This document shows, piece by piece, positions 32,652 through 43,953 of a stretch of DNA of 64,000 nucleotides. This stretch comes from Anoplopoma fimbria. Lineage: Eukaryota; Chordata; Actinopteri; Perciformes; Anoplopomatidae. Within the stretch, counting starts at the first letter, position 1, and the number at the start of each line of letters is the position of its first letter. A program made the position numbers and the translations under genes. The stretch lies in NCBI RefSeq assembly GCF_027596085.1, contig NC_072467.1:8175476-8239475 (forward strand). Direction: 5' to 3'. The notes below the pieces were generated by a model. That model saw only the letters and a list, made by a program, of their open reading frames with translations. It was not told the origin of the DNA and did not search any database.

Positions 32652-35600
32652 ATGGTGTCAGGAGAACTTCAGAGACTGCCAGAGGGCAGACGCCGACTGC
32701 GTCGACTCTCTCAGGCCCCTCGTCCAGACTTTGTACCACGGAAGAAGTCCCGCAAGAAGCTCCAAGTTATCATCTGTGTACTTCTTGTGGAGCTGTGTGA
32801 GAGATTCACTTTCTTTGGCATTGTATGCAACATGATTCTCTTCTGCACAGTGAAGCTGGGCTACGATAACTACCTGGCTGCGACAGTCAACCTGTGCTTC
32901 ATAGGAGCCAGCACCCTGACCCCTGTTCTGGTGGGGTGGTTTGCAGAAACCTGCCTGGGAAGGAGCAAGGTGCTCTACTTGTGTGCTTTCCTTCACTTCT
33001 TTGGTAAGACACAGTTAATGATTACATGTTGTCTGAAGTGTTGAAATTCGTGATAAAATGATAGTTTATTTCTGTTATAAGATAAGACGTAGTGTAATGT
33101 AAAAAGGGTCAAATCTGCCAGTTTAAAATACAAGATTTTTATCAACAAAATGAACAAGAACATTGCACAAATATGACATATCTTATCTTGACATATCTTA
33201 CCCTTTAGTGTGAGCTCATTTCACGAGCGTGAGTTATTCTATTTAGGTACTTAGTCATGGATCTTTTTCTGTGAAGTCACACTCCTGCTTGAAATCTAGC
33301 TGCAAACACATGCCATAGCCTTCACATGTCACCGTGCTTTCTAGGCACAGCCATGCTGCCCGTGGTGGCATTCCCGTTTGAAGACTTTTACATTGACACT
33401 CATCACATGACGCATCAGCTAAAGCCTCGGGAGCAACAAATCTTGTTCTACACCGGCCTCCTGGCTGCTGCACTGGGCATCGGAGGCATCCGGGCCATCC
33501 TCTGTCCCATGGGAGCCTACAGCCTGCAGTGCTACAATCAGCACCAGCTCCTGTCCTTCTTCAACTGGTGAGTGGTGTTGGCTTTAAATACAGGCATACA
33601 CTTTGGTTCGCCAATGATCAGACTCCAAACAGTCCATTGATATTGTCACTGTGATCCATTTCATCATCACATGAGATTCTTTACAGTTCAGTTATTCTGC
33701 ATGGAGACAAGAAACAAGCACACCTTGCAAATTATTGCTTTATTATGGAGAGCAAGCAAGAACTCTAATGCCCCACAAGCCGTGCTTGGGTGATTGTGGA
33801 GTTAATTTGACAGTAATTTGACATTATAATGACCTAATGATGGTGCTGGACAAAAGTCAGGGGATCATCAGTTATTACAATTCATCATTAGAGTGTAGAA
33901 TGTTTGTTACAAATTTCTTGAGAACCCAAACAATAGTTGTCAAGCTATATCACTAAAAAACTAAAATGCAACATCATGGTGGCACTAGAGGTAAAGCCAG
34001 AGGATCAGCAAAGTCAGTGGGGTTCATCTTCTCGGGACCAAGAATGCCTGTAGATAAGTTTCAAGGCAATTCAAACAATAGTTGTAGTGCAATCGTTACC
34101 ATCACTAGCCACGCCACTAGCATTGTTAAAAAACAAGTGGAAATAATGTTTCCATCTACCCATGTGTTATTCGTTTACATTTGCAATCAGTATGTTCATG
34201 AAGGAATTTTATTTATGTTTAGGTTCTACTGGCTGGTCAACCTGAATTCCACGGTCGTGTTTCTGGGTATTGCTTACGTCCAGCAGTCTGTGGCCAAAAA
34301 TCTGGTCTTCCTCATCCCGTTCACCTCTGTGCTGCTGGCTCTGATCGCTATACACATGATGCGGAACAAACTCACCTATAAACCAAAGAAAGGTAACGTA
34401 CATAAAAAAAGAGAGAGATAAAAACAGGTATACAGGCACGCTACATACTGTGCCACACACACTTCATTCTGTTCCTTTGTGTGTCTGTCACACTGTAGGT
34501 GGATCACTCTTGACCACACTGGGAGTTTTCTTGAACTCTCTCAAGATGTGCTGCCTCCACTACCGTCACCTGAGTGGAGATGTGGGATCTTGGCTGGACC
34601 GGGCCAAGGAGAACAATGGCGGGCGTTACAGCGAAACACATGTCGAAAACGTCAAAGTCCTGGCCAAGCTCTTCCCTCTTTATGGCCTTCAGCTGCTTTA
34701 CAAGGCCTGCATCACACAGGCAGGTCAATGGGAGTAGTATGGGTCTTTATTGAAAAGCATGAAAAAGGATCATGTCCATGTTTTATCACATGAAGAGAGG
34801 CTAAGAATTTGTTTCCTACAGATTCCCTCAGGTTACTACATACAGACAATGAACTCAAACCTTCACCTCAACAACCTCCTGTTGCCCATCGGCGCCATGA
34901 ATGTGATCAGTATCCTCCCTCTGCTGATCTTAGCCCCACTGATTGAATGTGTGACCACTTGCTACCTCTCCAGGGGAAAAACTCCTCTGGCACCTGCAAA
35001 AGTCATCAGTGAGTATCTCTATGTGCACACATGCACACACCCCCACTAATGCACACATAATACTAATGTCTATCTCGCTCTTCTGCCTCTCTCATCCTCC
35101 CTCTTTCCTCCCGTAATTATTCTGCAGCCCCCTCTCTCATCACCCCTCCCTGTCCATCCTCCCCCTCCAGTTCTGGGCCATGCATGTGCCACCCTGTCGG
35201 TTCTGGTGGCAGGTTTGTCTGAGCTGCATAGGAAGGCGTACCCTCTGGTGGAGCAAACCCTGTCTGGAAAAGTTCTGCAAGTGTCGTCCATGCCATGTTT
35301 CCAGCTGGCTACTCAGTACATCCTGCTTGGTCTCGCAGAGGCTCTCGTCACTCCTGCATGTATGTGACAGATTTTTAGGTCTCCATAATTTCACTTGATG
35401 CATTACATGGTTCATATTGACCAAAAACTTCAGATTCATTAAATTAGCACAAACTGGCACAAAATAATCTAATGCATTTGATTTTTCCCCCGTAAGAAAT
35501 GTCACAAATACACAGCAGGAAAGATTATATAACGTTTCTTCTGTCACTTCCTCTCTGGCAGGTTCCCTCATATCTTTCCAGCTGACCCCGAGCCACATCA

Positions 35601-36161
35601 GAGGGATCTCACTTCACTTCCTCACTCTGTCCTACGGAGGAGGCTGCTTTCTGGGAGCCTTCATCATTCAGCTGGTGTTCCTTCTTTCTGGAGGTAAAAT
35701 TAGTACAAATATCGTATTGCCTGTTTTCTTCCAATAACAAATTACAGCAAAAACGATGCTACTGATGCTTTTATGACCACCTTGATACTCGTATACAGGT
35801 AACTTCTACCCAAATATATTGCATGATGGGAATCTGGAGAGATTCTTCTTCCTACTGGCCACACTGATGGCTGTCAATACCTTAGTGTTTTGGAGTGTAT
35901 CGAGCAGGTAGGCCTACAGTTTACATTTTACATTAAAACATGTAGAATACAAGTTAAAATTAGATATGTAGTTTTGCATAACGAACACTGTCATTTTCAC
36001 TCTCACTGATTCTGTCCAGATACATAGACCTGACTGTGCAGGGTAAAGCACTGACCGCCAGCCCTCTGACTGAGAAGCTGCTACATTACAAGGCCTGTCT
36101 GCGGTTCTACGACACTGTGGATTGCTCCTACACAAACCACTCTGTTGAATCTATTTTATGA
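32652..36161 (+). CDS. slc15a5: Solute carrier family 15 member 5 (POT-family transporter)
   Basis: Nine coding exons, 32652-33003, 33345-33567, 34223-34392, 34499-34719, 34822-35008, 35171-35359, 35562-35693, 35799-35907 and 36020-36161, total 1725 nt and give 574 aa. This is a multi-pass member of the proton-coupled oligopeptide transporter family. The first helix keeps the ExxERF proton-coupling motif as ELCERFTFF, with Phe-Phe where peptide transporters have Tyr-Tyr. Matches to human SLC15A5 include NLCFIGASTLTPV, VVAFPFEDFYI, LGIGGIRAILCPMGA, FNWFYWLVNLN, IPSGYYIQTMNSNLHLN and SSMPCF. The true substrate is unknown in the family. Intron 4 uses a GC donor. A likely polyadenylation signal AATAAA lies at 36458-36463. 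Confidence 0.93.
33900..34115. repeat. Interspersed fish repeat in slc15a5 intron 2
   Basis: The stretch containing 'atggtggcactagaggtaaa' and 'caattcaaacaatagttg' resembles a dispersed fish repeat I know from other genomes. The phrase 'caaacaatagttg' occurs twice (about 33927 and 34072). I cannot name the family and the ends are uncertain. Confidence 0.4.
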
Positions 36162-37132
36162 CTGCCGTCATTATTATCTCAACTGTTGGTGGTGCTGGCG
36201 CTGCATGTTACGATGTCAAAGTCTGTGACTTGGCAAATTGTGAACTGTATAAATAGAGAATTTGGAATCAGTTTGTTGTTTTTACAATCAGAATGTAATA
36301 TCAGAATGTATGCATATAATTAAACATGTCCCAGACTGTAACTGTGGACTGTTATTTGACTTTTGTGAGAATAGCCTTGTAAATGAGTGAATTATGTTTA
36401 GATACATTTGCAAATCATATTAGGAAAATTGAATGTAAATATTAGCGCGTTAAATCGAATAAATGATAGACATGTCATAAGCATGGTCATTTATTTTAGT
36501 CTGTTAAACGAGATTGCTTGATTTACTCATTGCTTTTGCTTTGGTTTTTTTGATAGGTAAAAATACAGAATAAACATCATCAAGGATTAAAACAACAAAC
36601 CTTAAATGGCTTATTTCCATTGTGGTCCTCCAACATACAACAAGTGATTTAAAAAAAACATGATACTGACAAGACAAAATACAGCCTATGTGTTCCAAGA
36701 TCTTTTCACATAGATACACAGAACATAAATCAGGCTTGAGGGAACATTATTTCATTGTAGAGCATAAAAAATAGAGCACAGAAATATGGTTTAACCATCA
36801 AAGTCTTACAATGAAACATTTTTAAGTTTAACTACCTCATATAAAATAGTTGGTCTTTTATCAGTAATTAAAAAAAACAATTGAACAAGTGCTTTTGATA
36901 ATGTTTTCAGGAACATTCAAGAGAAATGTATATACCAAAATATACTTGAAAAATGACTCATACACTGTATGTTGTCATTACTATCTATGCATCCACGTCT
37001 CTAACTCACACACACAAAAATATTCTTAACTTTGCATATGTTTATAATCTTCCTACTCTTCTGCTTTTTTCCTCTCCCTGAATCATAAATGGCAGTAGTT
37101 CCTGTTGCTAACATGTTTTAATACAAACAGGC
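36162..37132. other. slc15a5-TRIM convergent 3' region
   Basis: This interval holds the 3' UTRs of the two convergent genes, with AATAAA for slc15a5 at 36458-36463. The rest is AT-rich and I see no gene or named repeat. Confidence 0.5.
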
Positions 37133-40129
37133 TTAGATGTTGCATATTTTCAGTGTTGAACCTAAATCAACAGAAAACCCAGGATAGATAGGTTGAGTGA
37201 AGATGGTCTGGATTTGGTGCAGCCGTGTCAAACTGTCAGAGCCAGAAACCTCGTAGAAACCCAGTGTTCCTGCTTCCTGATCAAGGTGAATGCCCACTCT
37301 GCGAGAGAGAACCGGAGGAATCTGGCCTTTGTGAAGATTATTGTGCCAAAATGTGCAGCCGAACGGAGAGCAGCTTAATTTCCAGGAGAGCTCATTGTGG
37401 CCGAAACAGCAACTTCTGTCTGAACCCTTTCTTTTTATACCTTTGTATGACACGGCCAAGTCGACAATGCCACCATCCCACTCCACCTCCCAGTAGTGGC
37501 TGCCCTCAAGGCGCTCTTTGCACAGAGCCTGGTGATAGAAGGTGAATCTGTCAGGGTGATCAGGATGAGCCTGGTCCCTGTCACTCCATGATATTGCTCT
37601 GTTTCCGTCGGACAACCAAAGACATGCAGACACTGTGTTGGGATCGACCTCCACTTTGGAGTCTGCACGGAAAGATGATACATTTATTTAGCTGCTGGAG
37701 CTTTTCATGTTTGATATTTGTGCAAAGTGAATTAACAATGTGCTTACTGCTATATTTGTTCAAAAGGTATGCTCTTGATGTTCTTTCCTCATGCAACCTT
37801 GGCCTTTTTGAAACTGATGAAACAAAAAAACAAAACACTAATGATTCTGTCTATACAAGAACAGGAAATATACAGACCAGACCAGACTTAATTATAAGGT
37901 TATGGGATCCAAACTGGTCTTACTTACGCAGATATTCTTCAGAGTGACTGAATAATTCTTTCTTTTCTTTGCTGCACATATTTTTCAGTTTATCTGTTTG
38001 TGCGGAGGTAAACTCTGTCAGCTTGTCAAGTCCCTCATGTGGGTCTGACAACACAGGGAGGCCACCCAGTGCTTGGAAACCCTGCACACCGCAAATAAAT
38101 ACATAGTGTGATAAAAAAAAAAAGTTAAATTGAGTGGCAAAAATTAGATACAAATTGTATCTACATGTTTACTTTCTAAGACAGTAAACATGTAATCACC
38201 TGCAGAAACTGAAGGGGGTCCTCTGTCAGTGAGAGCTGATGGAGTTCATAATCTCTCCTCCTCAGCTCTAACACCTCACGTTCCAGTTGGCCAAGGTGAC
38301 TGTTGGTCCAGTCCACTCCAGCTTTCTCTGCTTCTCCAACCTTTTCTCTCATCTCAGAGCGCTTCTTCTCCACAGAGCGGACTAATACACAGGTGTGTTC
38401 AACACACAGTCGATCAAGGTCATCACACGCCTCCCATGCAGCATCCTTGTGTAGGAGACATGCAGCATTTCTCCAGTTATGATTGATGCCTTTTTTGAGT
38501 TACTTTTTTGAGACTTTTATTCTTTAAAACACTTGTCAAACACTTGAAATTCAACTTTTTTATAGCCTGTAATAGTGGTCTAGGTCAATGGTTCCCAACC
38601 TGGGGGTCTGGACACTCCAAAGGGGTTGCGAGACAAACTTTGGGTTGGAATCTTTTCTTCAGACTAATGATGATTATTCAAGTACAACCATCTTTAATAT
38701 AAATATCTATCTCTGCATTCCAAAATTGCATCCTTTTTCTGTATTACGCACTGCAGCTGGACTTACAAAGTCTGTAATGTTGCATGTAGAATGCATTCAA
38801 TGAGACATACTACTTCGTCATAACATAGACTGCATCTAGGAAGGTAATAACATGGCACCTTGAACTTCGGCTCTCTTGCTCATATATCTGCTGTACAAAG
38901 GATTGTGGGTCAGAATAGCCAGAAAAGCATGCATACTGCAATAAGCAACCAGATGTAGTAGAACATCCTGGTATTTTTGGCATACTGCATTTGACATACT
39001 ATGAACTGGGACGTAGTAAATCTTTTTCTTGCAAACTAAATAGTACGGGTATTGAAATGTTTAATATACAGTCGGCATGCACCAAGCCTGTTTTTCATTA
39101 TTTCATTTTGCATATTCATATAGTGAGTCAGAGGCTCAATATTTTAAGCATTCCTCGCTGTCAAACACTTTATGTAAAAAAAGTGAAAAAGTGAAATTCC
39201 CCTGTTGCCCACAGTTTAGTCCCTTTTTTCTCTTTTCTCTATCTGTCCGTTAACAGCAAACTATGTACATTGACTTTCTTTTATCAGGATTTTGAAAGTA
39301 AAGAAATATATTCATGAATATTAGTAAAAGTTCTTGTGTTTGCACTCACTCTTATAGAGTCTGCAGTCTGCATCAGCTCTGCCATTTTCCTCTCTGACTT
39401 CAGCACTCTGTCTGCAATTTCCTCTTTACTTCTCTCCAGTTGTCCCTGTTGAAACACAAATCCAGGATCTTTTCAGAACCTCAGTGACATTAAAATGATG
39501 GGCTACAAATTACTTGGGAGCATGTGGATGAACTGAATTACCTGCATTTCACGCTTTTCTGTCGCAACTGCCACCGTGTCGTGGCCTTTGTGCTCATCCA
39601 TCACACACAGCAGGCAGACGAACTCCTGATCGGTGCGGCAGTAAATCTCCAGAAGTTTGTCGTGACGGCCACAGATGCTGTCTTTGATCCTCGCAGAGGC
39701 TTGAATCAAACTGTGTTTTTGTAATGTTGGCACCTGAAAGTGAGGCTTCAGATGAGTCTCGCAGTAAGAGGCCAAACACACGAGGCAGAACATCCAAGCT
39801 TTTCTTTTTCTCCCTGTGCAGGCGTCACATTGCACATCACCAGGTGCAGCATAGGTGTCATCATCAGCAGCAGCAGCATCATTTTGACTGTTTTTACTTT
39901 TATGTTCCTCGAGCAGGGCAGCCAAAAGTGTATTCCTCTTCAGGTCAGGCCTCGGGGAGAAACTCCGCCTGCACTGAGGGCAGCTGTAACCTTTTCTGCT
40001 GTTATGATATCCATCCCAGAAGGCATTGATGCATTGTGTACAGTAACTGTGTCCACAGGCCGTCGTCACGGGATCATCCAGTAACTCTAAACAGATGGGG
40101 CAGTCGAACAACTTCGGACTATAAGCCAT
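37133..40129 (-). CDS. TRIM E3 ubiquitin ligase (RING, B-box, coiled coil, PRY-SPRY; finTRIM/TRIM25-like)
   Basis: Five coding exons, 39542-40129, 39350-39445, 38200-38430, 37928-38081 and 37133-37662, total 1599 nt and give 532 aa. The RING starts at residue 10 (CPICLELLDDPVTTACGHSYC, then CPQCRRSF). A B-box1-like zinc motif (CDACTGRKRKAWMFCLVC) precedes a B-box2 (CGRHDKLLEIYC, CLLCVMDEHKGHD). A coiled coil follows (GQLEREVLELRRRDYELHQL). The PRY-SPRY domain reads LWLSDGNRAI, GSHYWEVEWDG, VGIHLDQEAGTLGFY and PGFSVDLGSTL. Teleosts carry large expanded sets of such TRIMs, many interferon-induced and antiviral; SPRY binds the target and RING transfers ubiquitin. I cannot assign an individual orthologue. 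The acceptor of exon 3 could be 15 nt further upstream, still in frame. Confidence 0.93.
38586..38650. mobile_element. hAT-type transposon end fragment in TRIM intron
   Basis: The words 'caatggttcccaacctgggg' and 'ggggttgcgagacaaactt' match the terminus of a widespread fish hAT family. A matching opposite end is not obvious, so this is probably a truncated copy. Confidence 0.45.
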
Positions 40130-40156
40130 TTTTCTCGCGCTCAGACTGACGGAGTT

Positions 40157-40168
40157 ACTTTCACTTTC
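40157..40168 (-). promoter_or_regulatory. ISRE-type interferon response core upstream of the TRIM gene
   Basis: On the minus strand the sequence reads GAAAGTGAAAGT, a perfect GAAANNGAAANN core bound by IRF factors and ISGF3. It lies 27 bp upstream of the TRIM start codon. It is in the right place for an interferon-inducible gene, although it may lie in the 5' UTR. Confidence 0.75.
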
Positions 40169-40179
40169 TCTGAAGGAGG

Positions 40180-41549
40180 AGTGGCTTCTTAGTGGCTTCT
40201 TAGTGGCTCAGATGTGCTGACTGGTCTGTGAGTGTCAGTGTAGAACAAAGTACCTCCTTTATCAGAGTCAAACATTAACTGCAAGTGTTTTTAAACTCAG
40301 TCAAAGCAAAGTTACTCACTGGGTTTTTTTTAATCACAAGTTGCAGTACTTCAATCAAGCTGCTCTATCAATATTTTTATATTGACAATGGATTAAATCA
40401 GTACTGCAATAAAGTCATACGTTGTGATGAAAAGTATCAGACGCTGCCGTAGTCCTCAGCTTCACAGGGCATTTTGGCATCTTTCAGCTTATAGCTTATA
40501 TTATATATATTTCCTATATTATATATATTTCAAAGGCCTGCAACTTTCCTGTTTTGGGTCACTTTCACAGCTTGCATGAACTTCATTTCCAGCTTTTCCA
40601 TGCCAACGCCACCCTTTTGCAAGATGTCTTTTAAAAAACAATTAAATAAAACTACAGCTTACATTATATTTTCAAATATATGCAATAATAATTAGATTTT
40701 ATATGTTTTAAAATGAATGAGCAAAAAAATAAATCCATTGCAGGTTGAAGCACGTTTTATTTCATGTCATTTTACATTGCTTGATTAAATTAAGAATGCA
40801 TTTACAAAACGTATTTAACCCCTGGTGTGTAAGATTTGAAGTTTTTCTGTTGCACACTCAGACAGAGGCAGGCATAAAGAAAATGTTTCACAGATAAAGG
40901 GAAAACTGAGACTAATGGGTTTGAACAGACTGCTGTAGTACTCTTTCGCTATCCATTTCATTTTAACAAACAAAACAAAAAATATGCAAATCATAAAAAC
41001 TCTGTTTTGGCTTTTCATATTTTAAGTTTATTACAATTGTTCTACTAAATAAAATTCAATGTTTACATTACAGAATGAGAAACATGTAACATACACACAA
41101 AAAACATCAACATTAGCCTTTTCCCTGAAAAAAAATAACTTTTTAAAGAATACAATCAAATAATGACCACTGGTCAAGTGCTGATCAGGCACTGGTGTTC
41201 AACACGCACACACACAGACACACACACAGACACACTCACAAAATGATACTGATGCTTCACCAGAACAACCTTGACAGTGGATGCCCTTTACTTTGGTGAC
41301 ATTATGCGAGCTAAAGCTTCTCTGCTTAGTATTTTTTACTTCTTTCTCTTTCAGTGACTTTTGTGTTCATCCATCACACAAAGCAGGCAATTGCATTGTC
41401 AATTGCTGTGACAATAACCATTAAAAATCTTCTCATGCTAAGAGCAGATCTTCTCTTAAACATGTAGGAGCAGGAAAGAAAAGGGACTAACAGATAAAAC
41501 GAGAGGACACTTTTCATGCGAGATTTGAGCGGAGTGCGAGATTTCTTTG
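40180..41549. other. TRIM-tmem17 divergent intergenic region
   Basis: AT-rich interval with a short tandem duplication of 'agtggcttctt' near 40190-40210, a (CA)n-type microsatellite at about 41205-41240, and the TRIM relic described separately. No other coding exon is supported. Confidence 0.45.
41350..41460 (-). pseudogene. Decayed TRIM exon-1 fragment (B-box region)
   Basis: The stretch 'tttgtgttcatccatcacac' followed by 'aaagcaggca' matches the active TRIM gene at about 39580-39615 ('tttgtgctcatccatcacac', 'acagcaggca') in the same orientation, over about 30 bp with few mismatches. Similarity then fades over the next 60 bp. The relic lacks the RING and the SPRY and has no usable frame. 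It looks like the remnant of a tandem TRIM duplicate about 1.3 kb upstream of the surviving copy. Confidence 0.65.
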
Positions 41550-41563
41550 GTATCCAAGGAGAC
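41550..41563 (+). promoter_or_regulatory. X-box-like motif upstream of tmem17
   Basis: GTATCCAAGGAGAC fits the RFX X-box inverted-repeat pattern with a two-base spacer, with one departure in the left half (T for the expected purine). It lies 90 bp upstream of the tmem17 start codon, the usual distance for ciliary genes. Confidence 0.55.
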
Positions 41564-41652
41564 GACGGCAGCGTACGGTGAGTGTCGTAAAGGAAGAGGC
41601 GGAATGTTTTCCCTCTGGTGATGTTCGTGTTCAGCAGAGAGCCTTTTTCACG

Positions 41653-43305
41653 ATGGACCTACCGGAGGCGATCAGAAAACGTTTGGAAGACTTTTCCCGT
41701 AATGTGTTATTCGACCAGAGTGGGACTCAGCCCTCCACGAAGGAGAATGACGCGTTTCTGCCACACGGTAAACTACGGGTTCAGCTCACGTTGTTTATGA
41801 ATGAGCACTGGTGGTGACGTAGCTAACCAGCGATGGTTGCCCCTAACATGGTTTTACAGTAGATGTTGCTTCTGTTGTTGCTTTGTTTTCAGACAAGCGG
41901 GTTCTGTCTAGTCTCCACCTCCAGATGTCTCTGTACTTTAACATGTGGTTCTTCCCCTTGTGGTGGATCAGTGAAACTGTAATGCTGCACCTCAAGGTAA
42001 GCCATGTACAGAGAGAGGGAGATAAGAAGTGAGAGTTTGGGGGGGAGATGCTGGGCTGATGTGAAGTACTGGTGGTGTTGATTTATCCTAACAACTATTA
42101 AATGATTGGAAAGTGTAAAAAAAACAAAACATTATTATTGCAACAGATTTGGCCCTAAATAGAAATTTCACATTGTCAGACAACTAATTTGGTTTTAGTA
42201 TTTTATCTTATATTCGTTTACTATTTTATGTTGACCTATTTCACTTGATTTTATTTATTTTGTTCGTTTATTTGATTGTCACTTGTTATTTCATTTTGTT
42301 TCTTAGTTTAGTTTTATCCTAATGATTGTTATTAATGTTTCTTCTATTGCACTGTTTTGCTGCCTTGTCTGTCGAAGCACTTTGTAAACCTTAATAAAGT
42401 TGTTATTATTATTATTATTATTATTACATGTCCATTGTCGCTCATCCAAAGCTTAAAGTCCTCAAACAGATTGATGTGGCCGGCCACTTCGTTTTGAACA
42501 ACAAAGTCAAGCAATTTCATCTTTTGAAATATGTATGGACATTTAGAGTAACCAAACGCAAAAGTTACTAGCCAGTAGAAGTACAAGTTACCAAAAATAG
42601 GTGATTTCTACTATTTAATAATTTCTTAAAAAACAATTTGGATGAATCACATTCATTGTAATTAACTGCATTGATGTATTTGTCATTTCTCCCAGTATCC
42701 TGCCCTGCCAGACTACTACAAGTTCATCCTTGTCACCGTTCTCATCCTAATGACTCTGATAGAGGCCATCAGACTCTTCCTCGGTTATGCTGGGAACCTG
42801 CAAGAAAAGGTTAGGCATCACTCACAAAAACATACAGATACAGTTGAAGTACAATGTGTCAACACAAAAATTAAAATCAATTGCAAGTGATTGTAAGTCA
42901 TGTAATAATTGTGTTTGTGTAAGGTCCCGGAGTTGGCTGGATTTTGGCTGCTGAGCATCCTGCTGCAGTTTCCACTAATCCTGTTTCAGCTCTTCAATGA
43001 AGCCATCCTCATACAACCCCTGGAGAGAGGTGTTCACATAGTTCTCGCCATATTCATACTCACACAGGTAGATAACAGTCCATTTAAAAAACTGACTTGA
43101 TGCAATTCTACCATTTCCAATCTGAATGTATGTAAGAGTATTTTATGTTGTGCGTGTTCTTTAGGTTGCATCATTTGGTGATTGTCATTGTTTTTTTTTT
43201 TTATGTTTTCATTTCGGAACAATGCAGGCCCTCTCTGGTTTTGTGGCGCTCAGGGACATGGTCAGACACACAGGGAGACAATTTCATCTCCGACAGTTTG
43301 ACTGA
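41653..43305 (+). CDS. tmem17: Transmembrane protein 17 (ciliary transition zone)
   Basis: Five coding exons, 41653-41767, 41893-41996, 42696-42809, 42924-43067 and 43228-43305, total 555 nt and give 184 aa. TMEM17 is a four-helix membrane protein of the MKS/tectonic complex that gates the ciliary transition zone. Conserved blocks are MDLPEAIRKRLEDFSRNV, LQMSLYFNMWFFPLWW, LPDYYKFILVTVLILMTLIE, IRLFLGYAGNLQEKVPELAG and the C-terminal FHLRQFD. The human protein carries about 14 more residues after this point. Zebrafish has two tmem17 paralogues, and I cannot say which this is. A polyadenylation signal AATAAA lies at 43443-43448. Confidence 0.95.
42300..42430. repeat. Retroposon-like tail ending in (TTA)n, tmem17 intron 2
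   Basis: The stretch 'gaagcactttgtaaacctta' followed by 'ataaag' and about eight TTA units (42401-42426) looks like the 3' end of an interspersed fish repeat. Confidence 0.45.
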
Positions 43306-43953
43306 ATTCTGAAGCTCTGACAGCCCTTCCACACCTCAACACAGCGATCCTACTCAAAGGCTGACGACAAAAAATGATTTGTAAATTTTTGTATTACATA
43401 AAGTACATTTTATATTTCCTCCGCATGATTGAGTATTAAAGAAATAAAGGTGTGCACATATTTATTTTTATATTTTATTCACATTATATTCTGTGAGATT
43501 GTATGTTTTTGTAGCATTGCAAAAAAATGAAATCAATAAAAAAAGAAAATCCAACTTGTCCAAAAGTTTGTTATCATAAATCTTGTCCACTATCAACACT
43601 AGATTAGCATTGCTGTAAATATTGTGCAAAAATATCAGTTTGATCAAAACTGAAAAGGGACTTGTGATTTAACATCAAACAAAGATTGTCATTTAAATTG
43701 TAATTTCTTAGACTATTTCAAAAGGGTTTCCCTACGACACAAGTTTGACCTGCATCTCGATATCTGTGTGAATGAGGTAATAAACAAAAGTAATTTGATC
43801 CCTGCATATCTGTTGTTCAACACAACTGTTGAATCATCAAAAAATCAAAGTCCTCTTGATCCATCAGAGGACGCTCCGATCACTGGCCAGAGAATAGATA
43901 GAATAATCTCATCTCATCTCTATCATGTGTTCCCAGATTATAAATATCGTGCC
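43306..43953. other. tmem17-agbl2 convergent 3' region
   Basis: Short 3'-to-3' interval holding the tmem17 polyadenylation signals (43443-43448, and a second AATAAA near 43533) and the agbl2 3' UTR. No further gene seen. Confidence 0.5.

Noticed and set aside
37225..37545. Plus-strand frame opposite the SPRY exon
   Set aside because: It is the complementary shadow of the TRIM SPRY exon and has no family match.
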